NCBI RefSeq assembly: GCF_002443255.2
Contig: NW_019211457.1
Span: forward strand, 30,743,309-30,807,308
Source of the DNA: Varroa destructor
Taxonomy: Eukaryota > Arthropoda > Arachnida > Mesostigmata > Varroidae
DNA length: 64,000 nt
Direction of reading: 5' to 3'
Of the stretch, positions 1 to 13,400 are shown in pieces. A program made the translations under genes and the position numbers. Each line of letters opens with the position of its first letter. Position 1 is the first letter of the stretch. The notes below the pieces were generated by a model, which saw only the letters and a list, made by a program, of their open reading frames with translations, had not been told where the DNA came from and did no database searches.

Positions 1-433
1 CCGCATTTGCGATTGCTCTTTTCCGCAATCATCAGATGTTCCACTACGCACAATATCGAAAGATGGAAAAAGGCAGCATTAACCGCACAATTAATTAAAT
101 TGCTTGGTTGCTTGTGCCTCGCAAATGTCTTCAGCTTTCTTTCATTTACCACTATTAGTTTTTCATTGTATGTAAGCAAGTGCTCAGAAGATTTATTTCT
201 AGGCATTGCATCAAAGCATACCCTCCTAAGGAGTTTAACAAGATCAGGTCTTGGCTGACCTATCTGCTGTTTCTCCAGCATAGATATGAAACGGTATGGT
301 AAACATACAAGATTATATTAACCTTAATAATAGTAACTTATTTTCTTTAATCCTTTACTTTTTCTTTCATCCCTGATTATTCATATCTAATAAAAATGTC
401 TGTCAACTCTGAGATTTTAACCAGTTTTACAGC
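1..433. other. No gene recognised (left edge)
   Basis: A+T-rich DNA with only short open frames. It may include further decayed sequence of the retrotransposon whose C-terminal tail follows, but I see no reverse-transcriptase motif here. Confidence 0.4.
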
Positions 434-1000
434 ATGCTCATTTGTTATGGTTGTCATAGTAACGCACTCAAAGAGATGCCCATTAGGCCCTCACACTACC
501 CAACCGCTCATACCTTGAACAAGTTCCAATTTCACTTTAAGCTAACTTCTATCGCAACGTATGGGATACGCGTCATTTGGGAAGATCTTACAGTGGAAAA
601 CCTCGAACAATTAAACCGCATTGAAGTTTCTTTCCTCGAAGGAGCATTGGGGCTGGACATAGTAACCCGAAGTTTCCTCGCGTATCCCCTACCCGACTCG
701 CCACTGTTGTCCGAGGACTTACGTCTTTGGTTTGAGCTCTCAGCAATGGAAGTTTTTAGAACCAACTTTAAAAACTGAGATCGCTGGGGATTTCAATGAA
801 GATTACTTCGGGTGAGATAAGGAACAACGAGTGGAAAACTACAAACTAGGTAAACAGAGACGTCGTCACTCGTTTCGCCGTGCATGGTTCCACCAGAGAC
901 TGTATAGGGAAACCGCGTTCCCGCGAGCTTTGCGACACGTGTGGGCGCTCTAGTTGCAAGAAAAATTGTCATAGATATCATGCTGCTGGTTGCCCCCTGA
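434..1000 (+). mobile_element. Decayed C-terminal tail of a non-LTR (LINE-like) retrotransposon
   Basis: Two adjacent plus-strand frames together resemble the end of the ORF2-type polyprotein of arthropod non-LTR retrotransposons. The first frame (434-778) contains TYGIRVIWEDL followed by an LNRIEVSFLEGALGL segment, the usual helical stretch after the reverse transcriptase. The second frame (about 853-1000) contains VVTRFAVHG and then a Cys/His knuckle beginning LCDTC and ending CHRYHAAGC, a zinc-binding tail. Between and inside these the frame is broken: a stop ends the first frame at 778, and the expected FHQRL-type residues after VVTRFAVHG appear in a neighbouring frame. At least two frameshifts are therefore needed and the copy is dead. 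No catalytic reverse-transcriptase or endonuclease domain is visible upstream, so it is probably 5'-truncated, as LINE copies often are. The clade is not assigned. Family recognition is from memory of related tails, not from a search. Confidence 0.68.
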
Positions 1001-2007
1001 TACCATCTTTAGGACATCTAGTAAACCAATCTTATAAGCCCAACTCATATACTGCATTGTTGACCCCGTTGATACTCGTATATATGAAGTTTTTGACTAT
1101 TATAACCAGAGGTGGATAAATTAAATCTGGCCTGAATTTGCTCGAGACGTGAGAAGAAACAGAAATGCTCTGAGCACCGTGCTCCGAGACCAACTTGATC
1201 GTACGCAAATCTGTGACTGTTGCGATTATGCATGACCTTAGCATGAATAATTATTCATAGTAAATTCTGGTTTCCAATGGTAATGATCTCCCATATGCGA
1301 GCAACGCGTTATGCTAAAAAAATGTCAATCAAATTTCGTCGAACGACTGCCACACGTGATACGTCATTGGCCGCAAGGGTGTGCCGCATAAGTGAGACAT
1401 TACGATACCTTAATTTGTCCTGAGATACCTATACGCATTTTTGTTAAGCTGATTATATTCTGAGGTCATTTATTGTTCTTGATATTTTGTAAAATAGATA
1501 TCAGCTGCATCTGCTTTCATATGTTTGAAGCATAGTGATCTATATAATCTCACCCCACCTCCGTCTATACGGTCCCCGATATGGTCATCTGATATTACTC
1601 GATATGATAGCTTTTATTAAATATAACTTACCGCTGAAAATTTGGCTTTAAGGCGGACGAAACTATGATCGATAAACGAGTTGGTTATCATGATTCCTTA
1701 CCGTTCAGCAGAAGTTCGATGGAATGCGAAAAAAAAACTTAGCTGACCTATTTTTTTTTTTTTTAATTAAGACAACTAAAGAAATCTCGTAACAAATCGC
1801 ACTAAAAATCTGATCTGTGTCAATTTCGTGAAAACTACTGTATTGAAATTGAAAATCAACGTTTGATTGTTAAAAGAACGACTTGACCCATTGGCTCCAC
1901 GTTCTGCTAGATTCAGACGCGTTTCTTATTATCATAAGTATTAGTGATGGCTTATGCTATGCATGTTAAAGGTGCTCAATGCACAAATGGATTCAACAAA
2001 GCAAAGT

Positions 2008-2031
2008 TATATATATATATATATATATATA
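2008..2031. repeat. (TA)n microsatellite
   Basis: An uninterrupted alternating TA run of 24 bases, followed after about 30 bases by a (GTAT)n run. Confidence 0.95.
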
Positions 2032-2060
2032 GAATAACGAAAAAGCTTACAAAAAAAAAC

Positions 2061-2079
2061 GTATGTATGTATGTATGTA
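2061..2079. repeat. (GTAT)n microsatellite
   Basis: Four and three-quarter copies of the tetranucleotide GTAT, just after a run of A. Confidence 0.93.
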
Positions 2080-2416
2080 GTTCTGTCGAGCAGTGTGCGA
2101 TATTTCAACGTAAACGGGCCAGCAAAACTGTTTTGAAATAACGTTTACGTCAAATTAACGTTTTATTTGGCGAAAATACTACCAGGTGTACCATTACCAA
2201 ATAAAAGGCCTACGTGCGGCCTGCTAGCAAATTAGCTGACAGTCTATCTTGACAGCATGATGAATGCTTTGTGTACCGCTCTACGGTAGCGTCTAGCACG
2301 GTAATTTGTCAGCGATTTACATACACTACGCTTTATGTAAAAATCCTCGACTCATTTATCATTAAACGGTACGTATGCTACTACCTAATGAACTACTCAT
2401 TTTTTCAGCTTCCTCT

Positions 2417-2435
2417 TATATATATATATATATAT
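2417..2435. repeat. (TA)n microsatellite
   Basis: A short uninterrupted alternating TA run of 19 bases. Confidence 0.93.
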
Positions 2436-5400
2436 GTACTGGTGGGCATAAACCACATACAGACCGTCGCTATTGGTGTTCTACACGTCTTTGATAAGTT
2501 CAAATGTTCGTTTCGAACTTGATAATGGATGAACGGTCGTTAAACTGTAGCCTGCTCACGAAGAGCTCTATAATATCGCAAAGAGGGAGCGAACCAAAAC
2601 GAGCGATTGGTCTTCAAGTTTACGCAAATGTGTTTTTCCCTATTCGCCGTAAGTTGCTCTATTAATTGTTAACTACCTGTCAGCCGACAGTATACCATGA
2701 TTTAGGTATATCGCCATTTTTTTTTTCAATTAAGCTACGTCCGAAAGATGGCGTTGGGAAGAGGCAAGATGTCTAGTAAGCATCCGATGCCCGCTTTACA
2801 TTTTCATGCGTCACAGTTGTAACTTCACACGTAATTTATTCACGCGTCAAATGGTAACCACACTCTGGCTTATCATAGTCATATTCTATGTGAAATGCCA
2901 CATCGTAAATGGATCGGACATTTAAAATTACAAGATGTAACTATACCTTTCTCAGAGACTAGGCTTAATCCGGTATTGACGCCATTACCATTCGGGACAT
3001 GGTGGCGCTGATGTGAAACTTAAGACCTGCTGCCAGGGTGTCGTAGCGCTGTCAGCCTTGTAGTCTATCTTATTCATTCTTTGTACAACAAACCTGAAAA
3101 CACCATAACCGATTTGCTAAGGAGGTAGCAAGGCATATTTCTTCTTTGATACCCAGTAGCTTTTGCCAGACAACATATACTATTAATGACTGTAAATTGG
3201 GGAGAAGTGTGACGACAAATCGATTTCTTAACTCCAGCTTCTAATCGAAACATAAACTGGGTATTAGTCTGTCTCAACTCATCTAGTATTTCAGCTCTAA
3301 GCTGAGGAAAATTTTTGCAAAGTTAATCTAATATTTATGTACGTGTGTTCAAACCAAGACAGCCAAATAGCAGGGTTATAGTATCAGTACAAATTGAGTA
3401 AATATGTTCTACAATAGATTTTGTGGGATCTCAAATGAAAAGTGTTTAATCACAGCCCATTCATGTATATATGCAGGCAATATCTTAATAAAGAATTTTG
3501 TACATCGTGTATTTCGGTGCCAGTAACGCTGGATGATATATTGCAATGCTTGCGCACGCTGTTGGGTAACACCGGAAAAAGAAAGCACGTGCCTCTCTCA
3601 TATCAGTAGGTATATCTATACCAGGTTGGCGCACCTGGGTTTGTCTACAAGCCAGATGAGGTCTGACTGAAGAACCGTCGGCCACGTTTTTTCTTGCATG
3701 AACACGGTATGGACCCAAGCTATTACAAAACAACTAATCTAAAACCCTCCTTTTTTCAGCGGTATTGGTAAAAGTCAGCGTGTCAAATGGATTATCTAGA
3801 GACTGATTTTAACGTTTTACATGAATCTGCGCACCGGCAAACTTAACATCAAGACTCCGATACTGTTCAATAGTTTCTGAATGAATGGCTTGTGTACAGG
3901 CCGATGAGATTCACACGGAAACTTTGCACCCACAAACCTTTAAGACATTTGGGCATGGTTCAATTCCGGACCAGGGCGTAGATACACTTGCGTTTCGTGC
4001 TGCCAAAAGCCAATCGTTTGAAACAATGCTTAACAGCTCAAGTGCAGGAAGTCCACTTCAAATCGCTTAATTGAATAACAAAATACATTAGTTATTATTG
4101 AAGTACGTTAAATTAGTTGCTACTCATCGTCGCATATGCGGCATCTTTACATCCCCTTTAATAGTGTTCGATGTTTATGAACATTACATTTATTCAAACG
4201 ATGCCCGCCACTAATGCAGCCACGTTATGTACATCTAAGTGAATAAGCGCGTACTGTGTTTTTTCCGCGCGTCCGTAACCGAAGTCTCGAAAAAACGAAT
4301 TGTTTTCTTTGTGGCTGCTTTTTTGCGTTTGTTCAGTCGCTAACTCGCTTGTTGCCTAATCAACCTTGGGGGACATGCGGCACCCGCCACAGGATTAGAG
4401 AGAAGAGTCTGACCTTGCGGTCCATCGCATTCGATCACCGCTTCGACCGCGTTAGGGTCACGGTTCTGTTTACTTTGATCATCCCGTGGGGATATCTCTT
4501 CGATTTGTCTCTTTACCACTAATTCGATTGATTTCCCGATAGGAAACTAGAAAAACGTGATCGGAATGACCCTACAATGTACGTCTGCAAAAGTTTAGGG
4601 GTGCGCAACGCTCTGGGGTGTCGGAGCGGCTCGCTACCGGCGAATAAGATGAACGTACGGGCAGACCGATTTCGCCTGGAAAAGTGGGCCATTTGGGGAT
4701 CAATCTGATTTTAAATATTCATCGGCAAATTAAATTATTGTCTTTTGCTGCGTTTGACTGACCGAAGACTGGCGGTTTACGCTTCTTCGCTTCCGGGGAT
4801 ACACACGACAACAGTGCTGGTTCAGTTCAGGCAGTGCAGGCCGTCCTCATGCGTATGGTGGCTGCGGCTGTAGTCGAAAAGGAATATTTTGACTAATCTA
4901 GCAACTACTTAGATATCGTATCATATTGCGGGTAGCTATTGGTATGATTTCGTTTGGAATCCTAAGATAGAGATGTCAGATCGCGCAAAGCAAAACTTTT
5001 ATCACAAGGTTTCATTTCAGCCTTGCGTTTTCATTTGACCTATGTCTCTTAATAGTAATCATAGGCGATTAGGTTTCCAAACGTCTCTGTCCAATATTTT
5101 TGATACTCGCCAGGTAATTACAATAGTAGCCTATTCGCTAGCCTCATCTATTTATGTATAATCTAACTATGATGGATCTAATGGAAAAAAACTTAGCAGA
5201 AAATTTCCTACCAAATGCAACCCGTAGAACCGGTCGACATTTACTGAAAATGCCCTGGGTCAAAATCAAAACAATGTGGGAATGTGGATGTACATCTGAA
5301 TCAATATTAACCTGTGAAATTCAGATATGTTGCGTCTGAAGGATTTTGCAGACGTCGTTCAGAACCGTCTAGTCTTTTATATTTAAGTTGACGTTTTCGT

Positions 5401-5609
5401 TTATGCGAGATGTATTGTGTAAGGAAAGCCCTTGCGGGCATTTGGTACTTCACCACGCTCGTATTAGAATTGGGCTGAATGTTGCATTTATGTGTAATAC
5501 GAGTAGTACTAGTTGTAATGCGCAAAGCACCAAAATATGACATAATAAATGGCACAACCGAATATCCCTCTACAAAAAAGTGACAATGACCTTGTTTTTC
5601 AGGCATTAT

Positions 5610-5712
5610 CGTGATGGCGTAGTAATAAAATGTTTGCCTGCTAGGCTTACGGAAACGCGATGGTGGCCTAGATTCGGAACTGGGCATAGACGCATTTCAT
5701 TCTGTGCTGAAA
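5610..5712 (+). repeat. SINE-like tRNA-derived repeat, copy A
   Basis: It shares with copy D (37383-37550) the series GTAGTAA, TGTTTGCCT, GGCTTACG, a B-box-like GATTCGGAACTG and GGCATAGACGCA, in the same order and nearly the same spacing. The GTGGCGCAGTGG-like start (here GATGGCGTAGTAAT) and the B-box-like core fit the internal RNA polymerase III promoter of a tRNA-derived SINE. It lacks the 3' tail with the CGTAAAACTCGAAACAT motif seen in the other copies, so it is 3'-truncated or diverged. Confidence 0.6.
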
Positions 5713-6039
5713 GCTCAGATAGCTTCTTCACTTTATAAATAAACTTCTGAAGTCTCCAACCTAATGTTTAACACGCAACAACTGTGGTTCAACACTCTTG
5801 TGTGTTCGGGTTCGTAATATTATTCCTCCGTACTAGCGGCGGTGATACCCACTGAACCAATGCAAAATGTATTAAACAAGAACATATACAACAAATTGCT
5901 TGCGCCATGAGCCGTTGAGCGTTAGCCACTAAAAAAATAGATAGCACGCAGCCACGCCATACATATATGTATATACACCTGCAAGGTAGAATATACCACG
6001 TATCGAGTTTTCTTATTTTAGGTGAATTTCAATTTTTCA

Positions 6040-6132
6040 TTCTTTTCTACCATAGAACAGTGAATGCTGAATCAGATTTTAGAAGTTTAACAATGTTTAG
6101 ATTTTTCTTTTCTACTATAATTCACTGTTCTA
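6040..6132. repeat. Duplicated 11-mer with inverted 13-mer cores
   Basis: The string TTCTTTTCTAC occurs at 6040-6050 and again at 6105-6115 in the same direction. The sequence after it is inverted: TAGAACAGTGAAT at 6053-6065 and its exact reverse complement at 6120-6132. This direct flank plus inverted core is what a template-switch or local micro-inversion event would leave. The two 13-mers could also pair as a stem around a 54-base loop. Confidence 0.85.
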
Positions 6133-6179
6133 CAGCGTGAACCGGTAAACCAAAGCTGCCGAAGGGCTCTCCCAGACAC

Positions 6180-7480
6180 GCTGTAAGCATATGGTCACCC
6201 GCGTAAGGGCCTTACTTCGAGCCCTGCGTAAAATGCACACTTTGCGGCTTCGAACGTTAGCGTTGCCGTTGTTGAATCTTGTTGGCGTCGATTATTGAAG
6301 CTGCTTCCTCCGACTACGGTAGGCAGATAAGGAACCAGGCCATCGCTTCTCTATCTGTACGAATTATTATAATTAGAGGAAAGAAATGAGAATTTGTCAT
6401 TGCATAGGTTCGAGACCTCGTTTAGATCTGGATAGCTTCCTCCACTCGTTGCTTTCCTTTGCCCGTTGTAATCGTCGTCGTCTTCGCCGTAATCTTAGCC
6501 TTTGTTTATTGAAGAGACAGTAGGCAAGCGTAGGAGGAACAAAAGGACGAGCGAAAGAGAATGGACTAAGGAGCTCGAAAAGAAAGTCGACAATTAGCAG
6601 GCTCGACTGACCAGACAACAGACCTCCTAAAACTAAGCAACGCCAGAAACAAACGGAAAGTAACGCAACAAGGGCATGTTTCTCGGCCGGCAGTTCGGCT
6701 CGAGACAGCTGCCGCAGCGGAGCAAAAGCACAAGGGACAACGGTTCCTCTACCTGGAAATGGAAGATACCAGACGTAAGGGTCCAAGAGGCGAGGCAGAA
6801 CAAAAAGGCCTAGTCGAATTGAACAAGGCCGAGTCTGACTCATGTTTGCTGCGTACGCTCCTTTGACCGCCTGCGTCACCGGTGTCGAACTCCAGTACTA
6901 ATCAGCTGGTAAACTCGAGGTTGCTAGAGCGGCCAGTAAGCACGAGTAAAGGCAAAAGCAAGATAACGAAAAAAATAGGTAGAGCAAGCGAGGTAGATAC
7001 GAGTACGAACCTAAGCGAGAATCAGCAGATTCCATATACTGGTAGATCGGTGGAATGATGGAGGTATTTTGGTGAAGGTTGTGGGAAAAATGGACGAACA
7101 CTGGTGCCGAGGCCTTGACGAGGGTAGTCTGCAAAGAAGAACAGAAGACCCCATCCAGAAGCCTGACTGACCGACTGCCGACGCCCGACCAAAGCCATGA
7201 GCACTGCCGTAGGTTGATGTTGGCCCCCGCTTGCCCGCTGCCTGCCTGACGATAACGAGGATATTTCCTGAACCCAAATAGAGAATGAGGGTACCCGGGG
7301 GAAATCAGCTGATTCGAACGAATCCCACCAGCGCCACAGTAGCGGCTATGACTATGATGACTGGCATGGCCGCCGCCGCCTTTAACGGTTAAATGACCCT
7401 CAGAGATATGACTCTCTACAGGCGATCATCCGCAGGCGGAAAAGAAAAATACAGGGAAACACAATGAAGTGTACAACGCG
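6180..7480. other. G+C-richer, plus-strand purine-rich island
   Basis: Composition differs clearly from the flanks, with many GA-rich and CG-containing words on the plus strand. The longest minus-strand frame (6397-6879, 160 codons) is rich in Arg, Leu and Ser, has no recognisable domain, and is probably permitted by the base composition. A UTR exon, promoter or repeat are all possible. Confidence 0.35.
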
Positions 7481-10400
7481 GTCTCTATATCGATAGTACA
7501 GCAAAGAGTAGGTCAGGCTAACATGATAATTTGGCGAGTGAGGCGAGCCGGACGCAAATAAATGGAAAAATGTTAATTAAAAAAAAAGTAGGTCGTCATT
7601 TGCAGTTCTACTATATCGCATTTGTTTTTGGTGTAACTTAGCACCCGAGTGCGGGGCGACAACACTTTTTGGACCGTAGCTGTGAGAAGGGACTTCAGGC
7701 GATTGGCGACCTTACGAACCCTATGACCACGAATCGCAAAAGAAGTCACTGAGACGACTGTCTCTGAATTCAATGGAGTGCATCCTCGGGAGTTTACGAA
7801 ATGCTTCAGGTGTGCCTTTCTAGTGTACGTAATAAAAAGTGTGGCAAAATTCGAACTCCTGCAATGCATGACTTATTCATATTTCACCTTTCTTCAATAT
7901 CTAGACAGAATTGGCAGAATACAGTCAGCACTGTGCACTCTGGGACACGTACAGAATAAACTGTTAAAAATGCAAAGGGATAGTACATTATAGCCAGGAG
8001 AAGCAGAAGAGCGAGCGGTTAAAGGTTGCAAAAGTTGTGAAAATTCCCAAGAGAATGTACCCCCATCACGACATGGGGAGGGGGGGCGTTTAGTTGCATT
8101 GATTTATTGCTAGTTTTAGACAAGGGTTACGCCGCGTACCCTCGGTACCAACACGTCCAAGCTTAACTTTTTTTAGGTATAATATACATTTCTGGAAAAT
8201 ATTTGCTGAAGTCAGCTAAGCTAACGTATTGGGTTTAGCTATCTAAAAAGAAAGTACTTGAAATTTTTTCTGCATTTCGGGCGGGTTCCATAAAATACGT
8301 GGGCAAAAAGGTAAGTTCGACAGTTCGTTAGTTTGATATCCAATTCTTTAGAAGCATTCGTCTCATTGTGAGCGAGTGATGAAATGATATCATAATTAAG
8401 TATTCGTTTCATGTACATGGCGCAACTTTATAAAAAAAACGATGGTTTTATGAGATAATGATCCTGTATTGTACAGGTTCTTCTCAATGTTGTTAATAAT
8501 AGATTTACTTGTAAAACCTAAACGATGATTCAGTCCTTGTGTGCCCGAAACATGATTTAGAACTCATTTTATTTTTTGAAGAACCATTGACATTGGTAGC
8601 CCAACATTAAATACAATAAAATGTAATCATGCTTGCCCCATATAAGGATAACAAAAACAGCGTCGTTCATGTATTGAAACTTCAAAGCATCAAGTAACTT
8701 CTTTTCTTCCCGATATCATCGTACGTTAAAATGGAATCAATCAAGTTACATGAATGTACAGCGATGATCTATTTATCATGAGGGAAATCAACAAGGCAAA
8801 GGACAACATCACCTTTTGGTCAAGAGGTTGCCGACGTGCAGGGGCCGATGCGCTGTGCGCGGTTTCGGTGCGACTTAGACCACAAACAGTTCGTTTCTTT
8901 GGCCTTTTCATTGCATAAATCCAAAAAACTTAATTGGCTGGCACTCGTTGAAGGGTCATTACGTTACGAGGTCAAGATGACCGCTCATTCGGGTCGAGAA
9001 AGAGCACAAATACGAACACGGCTTAGCTCTACTGCTTCAGAATAGGTGAGAGACTATTATCGTCCTATCTCAGGTGCTGTCACAGGCAACGTTATAGACA
9101 GAAACGCACTTATAGGTGCTGCTTACATCTAATTAATGGGAAAAAAGCTCTTCCGCCTCGTCTAAGGGGGTGTGGGGTGACTCGCAACCTGTCCACTGAT
9201 AACAAATATGTTAGATGCGTTGTGATCAAATGTTCGTGGCATTTTAAGCTTGCGCGTCTCTCGTCTATATCTGTGCTTCACGTTGATTATGCGCGTACTT
9301 TAATACAATGTACGCATAGAAGATCAATTGAGCTATCATTAGCAAAGCCATTCAGGTCGATCTGCGCGCTTTAGGTGTACTCTAATTTATTGTCAAAAAT
9401 AAATAATTAAAGCTACTTCTAGTGTATTAAATTAGAGTTGTTAAATATATGGCCGGCTGGCTGACAACGGGTTAATGCAACAACCAGAAGTTATGTATCA
9501 ACACAAAAATTTTCGGATCAAAATTCCCCTTTCATGGTTGCCGCCAATGTATGCCAAAGTAGTAACTTTACAAGTTACTAGCGATAGTAACAATTTCCTG
9601 GGCTACACTTGCATCAAGAATGTGATAACCATTATCGAATAGATTTACTTCCGCAATCGTTCCACCAGCCATCCTCGGCTACTTGTTCAAACTTACGGTT
9701 TCATTTTTGTTCTAATATAAGTTCTTCTGCCACGGTAGGAATTTCACAAAAGTATTTTCCTAGTATACGCCAGTGTAATGCATAGTAACGCGGCAGTCTT
9801 TGTCAAGCCTATAATGTAATTTCTGCTCGAATTTCACTTCAGTCGCGTGCCTGATTCCATATACGCAACCATTTTGCCTGCCCACGCTTTAAGATATACG
9901 GGACCTTTGTTGCGATACGAAACATTCGTGTCGGCTGTCACACTTCAATATCCTGTTGTCCATGTATCGGGAAGAGCACAAGTCGTCGGCGTTAGAAGGA
10001 TAAATCACGCAGCTACTGTTTCCGTGTATGTATGCAACAGACAAAAAAAACTAGCAAAGTAGCAGAGATCGGGTCGGACGAAGCTGGGCTAGACTGTGAA
10101 GAAAAGATGCGTCACAAAAGCGAAAATCTCTTTTGGGCTGGTTACAACAACAACAGAGGCAGCTTATCTAATGGAGCGTTGATATATAGATATAGATAGC
10201 TATTTCTGCTTTCGTAGATACAACAGCAAAAAACACAGGAAAGCATTCGCCGTCTAGAAAGCATCGGATGGCGCTGGGGGTTCCAGTCCTGACGATTTGA
10301 CCTACCAACGACCAGCCTTCCGTACCACACACGAGCAAATACACTAGCACCAATATAGATACAAAAAAAAAGTTTACTTACTGGTACCCATACTAGTTTG

Positions 10401-13400
10401 GGACGATAGCAGAAATGCTAAAGACGTATAAAAACCGTTGATGGCTTTCATTTGTCTTTTTACCAGGCACTGCGGCGTTTCGTAGGTCGCTTGCGTGCTG
10501 GCGTGCAACGGCTAGGTGGAAAAGTAAGGATACTAGTATTTAGATATGATTACTACATATATCGAAGAGCTAGAAACAGAAAGAGATGTAATAGGAACCC
10601 ATGTTTTTCTGCAATTTGTAACTAGTAAACTTGACACGCAACTTACAAATGGGCAGAAATTGATGAATCTCTTGAGAACAACTAATGCTGCTTGTTTGAT
10701 ACAACCATAGGAACCCCCCTAGACCCCTGGACTTGTACATCACTGCACGATCTATGAGACAGACTCACTTTTGTTCTGGTGCTTCTTTGTTAAGGGTTTC
10801 TATCAAAAAAAAAATTGAGCTCTTAGCATCCAGAGGTATGATACACGTTTGCAGATATACGTTTATTTTTATGCATGCAAAAAAACTTAAGCCAAATGAA
10901 TTCACCAGCATGTGGTTTCACTAAACAAAAGCATAATCCTAAACAATCTACTTACAAAGAAATCCAACTTCTGTTACCCAAACTAGGAAAAATAGTTTTT
11001 TTCTTTGAATGTTGTCTTGATCCTCGCCTGGCATACTCGTCAGATGTCCGTACACGCCGACCAGTACGCCCAGACAGCGCGCATCTTTCGAACAGCTTGC
11101 CTAGTCTCCTTAAAAAGCTGGTTTGGCACGGAGAGAACATCTCTGAGCCATAAGTCTACATCTGGTTTTCAGGATACTAGACCCACGTGGCCACGCCGCC
11201 ATTTTCGTGTCGTTGTTGTGGTTATTAACGGACGGCACTAGCTCATTTCGTCTTGTACCCTCTCTAGTAGAAAAAGTGCCACCGCAGCATTCGGGCGTAC
11301 CAACAAGTGAATGAGCGAAACCCCGCGTTCGACTACCCGTCTGCCCACGAGCGCTACCTCTCTGTAAACGTTTCTTTTATCTTGCAAACTGAAATTACCA
11401 GAAGGACCACATAATGCGATACTGAAAAGCCATTAATTTCTGCTGAGTTCTGAGATATTTGGAGCAGACATTCATCTGCAAGCGCGCGGGCGCACAAGCT
11501 CGTACTCTTACATATACAGCGAGGGAATAGACAGCAGTTGAGCACGGGATGTAGCACGTAACTTTTAATGGTCATTAACTGCTTGGCGATTAGACAGGGA
11601 AAGTTCAGGGGGATGCTGCTACCCTCGCGTAGTTGCTGTCGCGCAGCCACTACCACTACACCCAGGCTTCTCTGTGTCGAAGATAGCGACAATATTCTTG
11701 AACGTGTGGCTGCTGTGGTGACCGCAGTTCGACATGATCTGAAAAGCAGAGGATTTTGAAGCGAATCGTGCCGCTATAATCAGATGGTAGTAATGCGTTA
11801 TATCTAGCGAAGATGAATAACGCTAAAATAAGTGCGAGTTCTGAAATCGAATTCATTGTGGGTAATGGTGTTTCTCAACTCGACAGGGGGCTGGAAACAA
11901 AGAAGTTCTCGTTTGCAACAACGATACCAGAAAAAGAATCAAAGGATACAGAGGAATTTCTCAGTTAACTGAGTGGGACGGCTCCAGTTGCTCTCTCGTA
12001 GAATAAGTGGTACGCACACACACGTTCAGACAAAAAAAGTCTATGAGAGCTTTTACTGAATGGTTTTGAGTTTATCTGAAAAATTTTGGAAGGTTTCTAT
12101 AGAATAGCTTTGAAACAGTTTTAAAAACTTTGCTTCCGTTGAATAGATACGGCAGCATTCTAAATAATTTTTATACCTCTTAGACCACTTACTTATCCAT
12201 AATGAGTATTCTTTGTTTTTGTATGCTAGAAGATGCCAAACTTTGAGTGGCTAATAGGGTTTTATCCGTATTTTAACGTACTCTAATGTATTTATGTTTA
12301 TATCAGTGTAATAAAATGTCACAAATGTAGAATACTGTCTAATCGAAAGCTGTACGTCCTCTTCTAAGGCCCGCTTCCTATAGCCATAGTGCCCACGTGT
12401 ACGTTGTTCCGCTGCACCACCATCGACGATCGTTGTAACATTAAAAATCCGTATTTTTGAGTCCTCAGCAGTTCTTTAAAGCTAAATATTCAGAGAAATC
12501 TGCAGTAAATTATGTTAAAAGTTCACATTTTGTGGGGTCAGATTTGATTCTTATTTTGTTCGCTGAGGATCACAGAGATGCTTCGTAATAGTACGTCAGG
12601 GCCCCTACCCAATATACCATGGTAGATGTACTGAATATTAAAGGGCAACCTCAGAAACTGGACTGAGTATCGTTTAGTAACACCGCACAGCAGACCCCGT
12701 TTGGGATCATGCCTGTTGCAGAAGGAATGACGCGTCTTTTTAAAAACGATCGTCCGTAAACTTGACTCACAGTTACCTGAAGTAAAGTAAAGGGAGTGGT
12801 ATATCTTGCGCGCATTTCATACGTTCCTAAAATGCTCTATGACAAGTAGTATGAGTTTGGACACGCTACACAAGAAGACAGCCTGGACGCATGACAAATT
12901 CAAAAATGCCTTTCCGATAGCATCCAGTTTATTGGGGATTAAAATTATTAGTAAGCTTCTTTCGTTTGTTTCCGCATGCCGCTTTGCGTGCTATTCTCTT
13001 TAGAGTGTAATAGCAAGCAATCAATTTGAGAAATTATCTTTTTTCATCGATTCAAGGTAACGGATGTCAAACAGGATCTGCCGATTCGTGTTAGTTAGGA
13101 CTAGTTCCTATTTAAAGCAATCGACTCGTAGCCGACCCAGTGTGACTGCAAGTCTTTAAGTAACAGCACCGAATAGAGGAACTAGCATGACGGAGACGGC
13201 CGGCTTTACTGAGCTGCTGGCCGCGAAGGGCCTAAAACTACCATAGAAGAATCGTCAGATCCTCTGCGCTAAAGAACATTAATGGCAGTAGAGGACGTCA
13301 GTTTGACATTGGGTACTGTAGGGTTTTTAGCTTGCACGACTTCTATAGACGCTACACACATAAGTCTTATCGAATAGGCCAGCACCAGGATAGTCTTTTT

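Larger units (their letters stand above)
1001..5609. other. Intergenic or intronic DNA, no gene recognised
   Basis: Mostly A+T-rich, with microsatellites near 2.0-2.4 kb. A stretch at about 4.2-4.9 kb is richer in G+C and CpG and could be a promoter or UTR, but it has no convincing coding frame. Minus-strand frames at 3074-3277 and 3485-3733 are open but match nothing I recognise. Confidence 0.4.

Noticed and set aside
5307..5687. 126-codon minus-strand open frame
   Set aside because: Its first part is antisense to SINE-like copy A, so it is not an independent gene.
6402..6416. Perfect B-box-like GGTTCGAGACC, possible tRNA gene
   Set aside because: No A box at a suitable distance and no cloverleaf could be folded around it.
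6397..6879. 160-codon minus-strand open frame
   Set aside because: Arg/Leu/Ser-rich, with no domain, inside a purine-skewed island where stop codons are depleted on the complementary strand; a chance frame is the simplest explanation.
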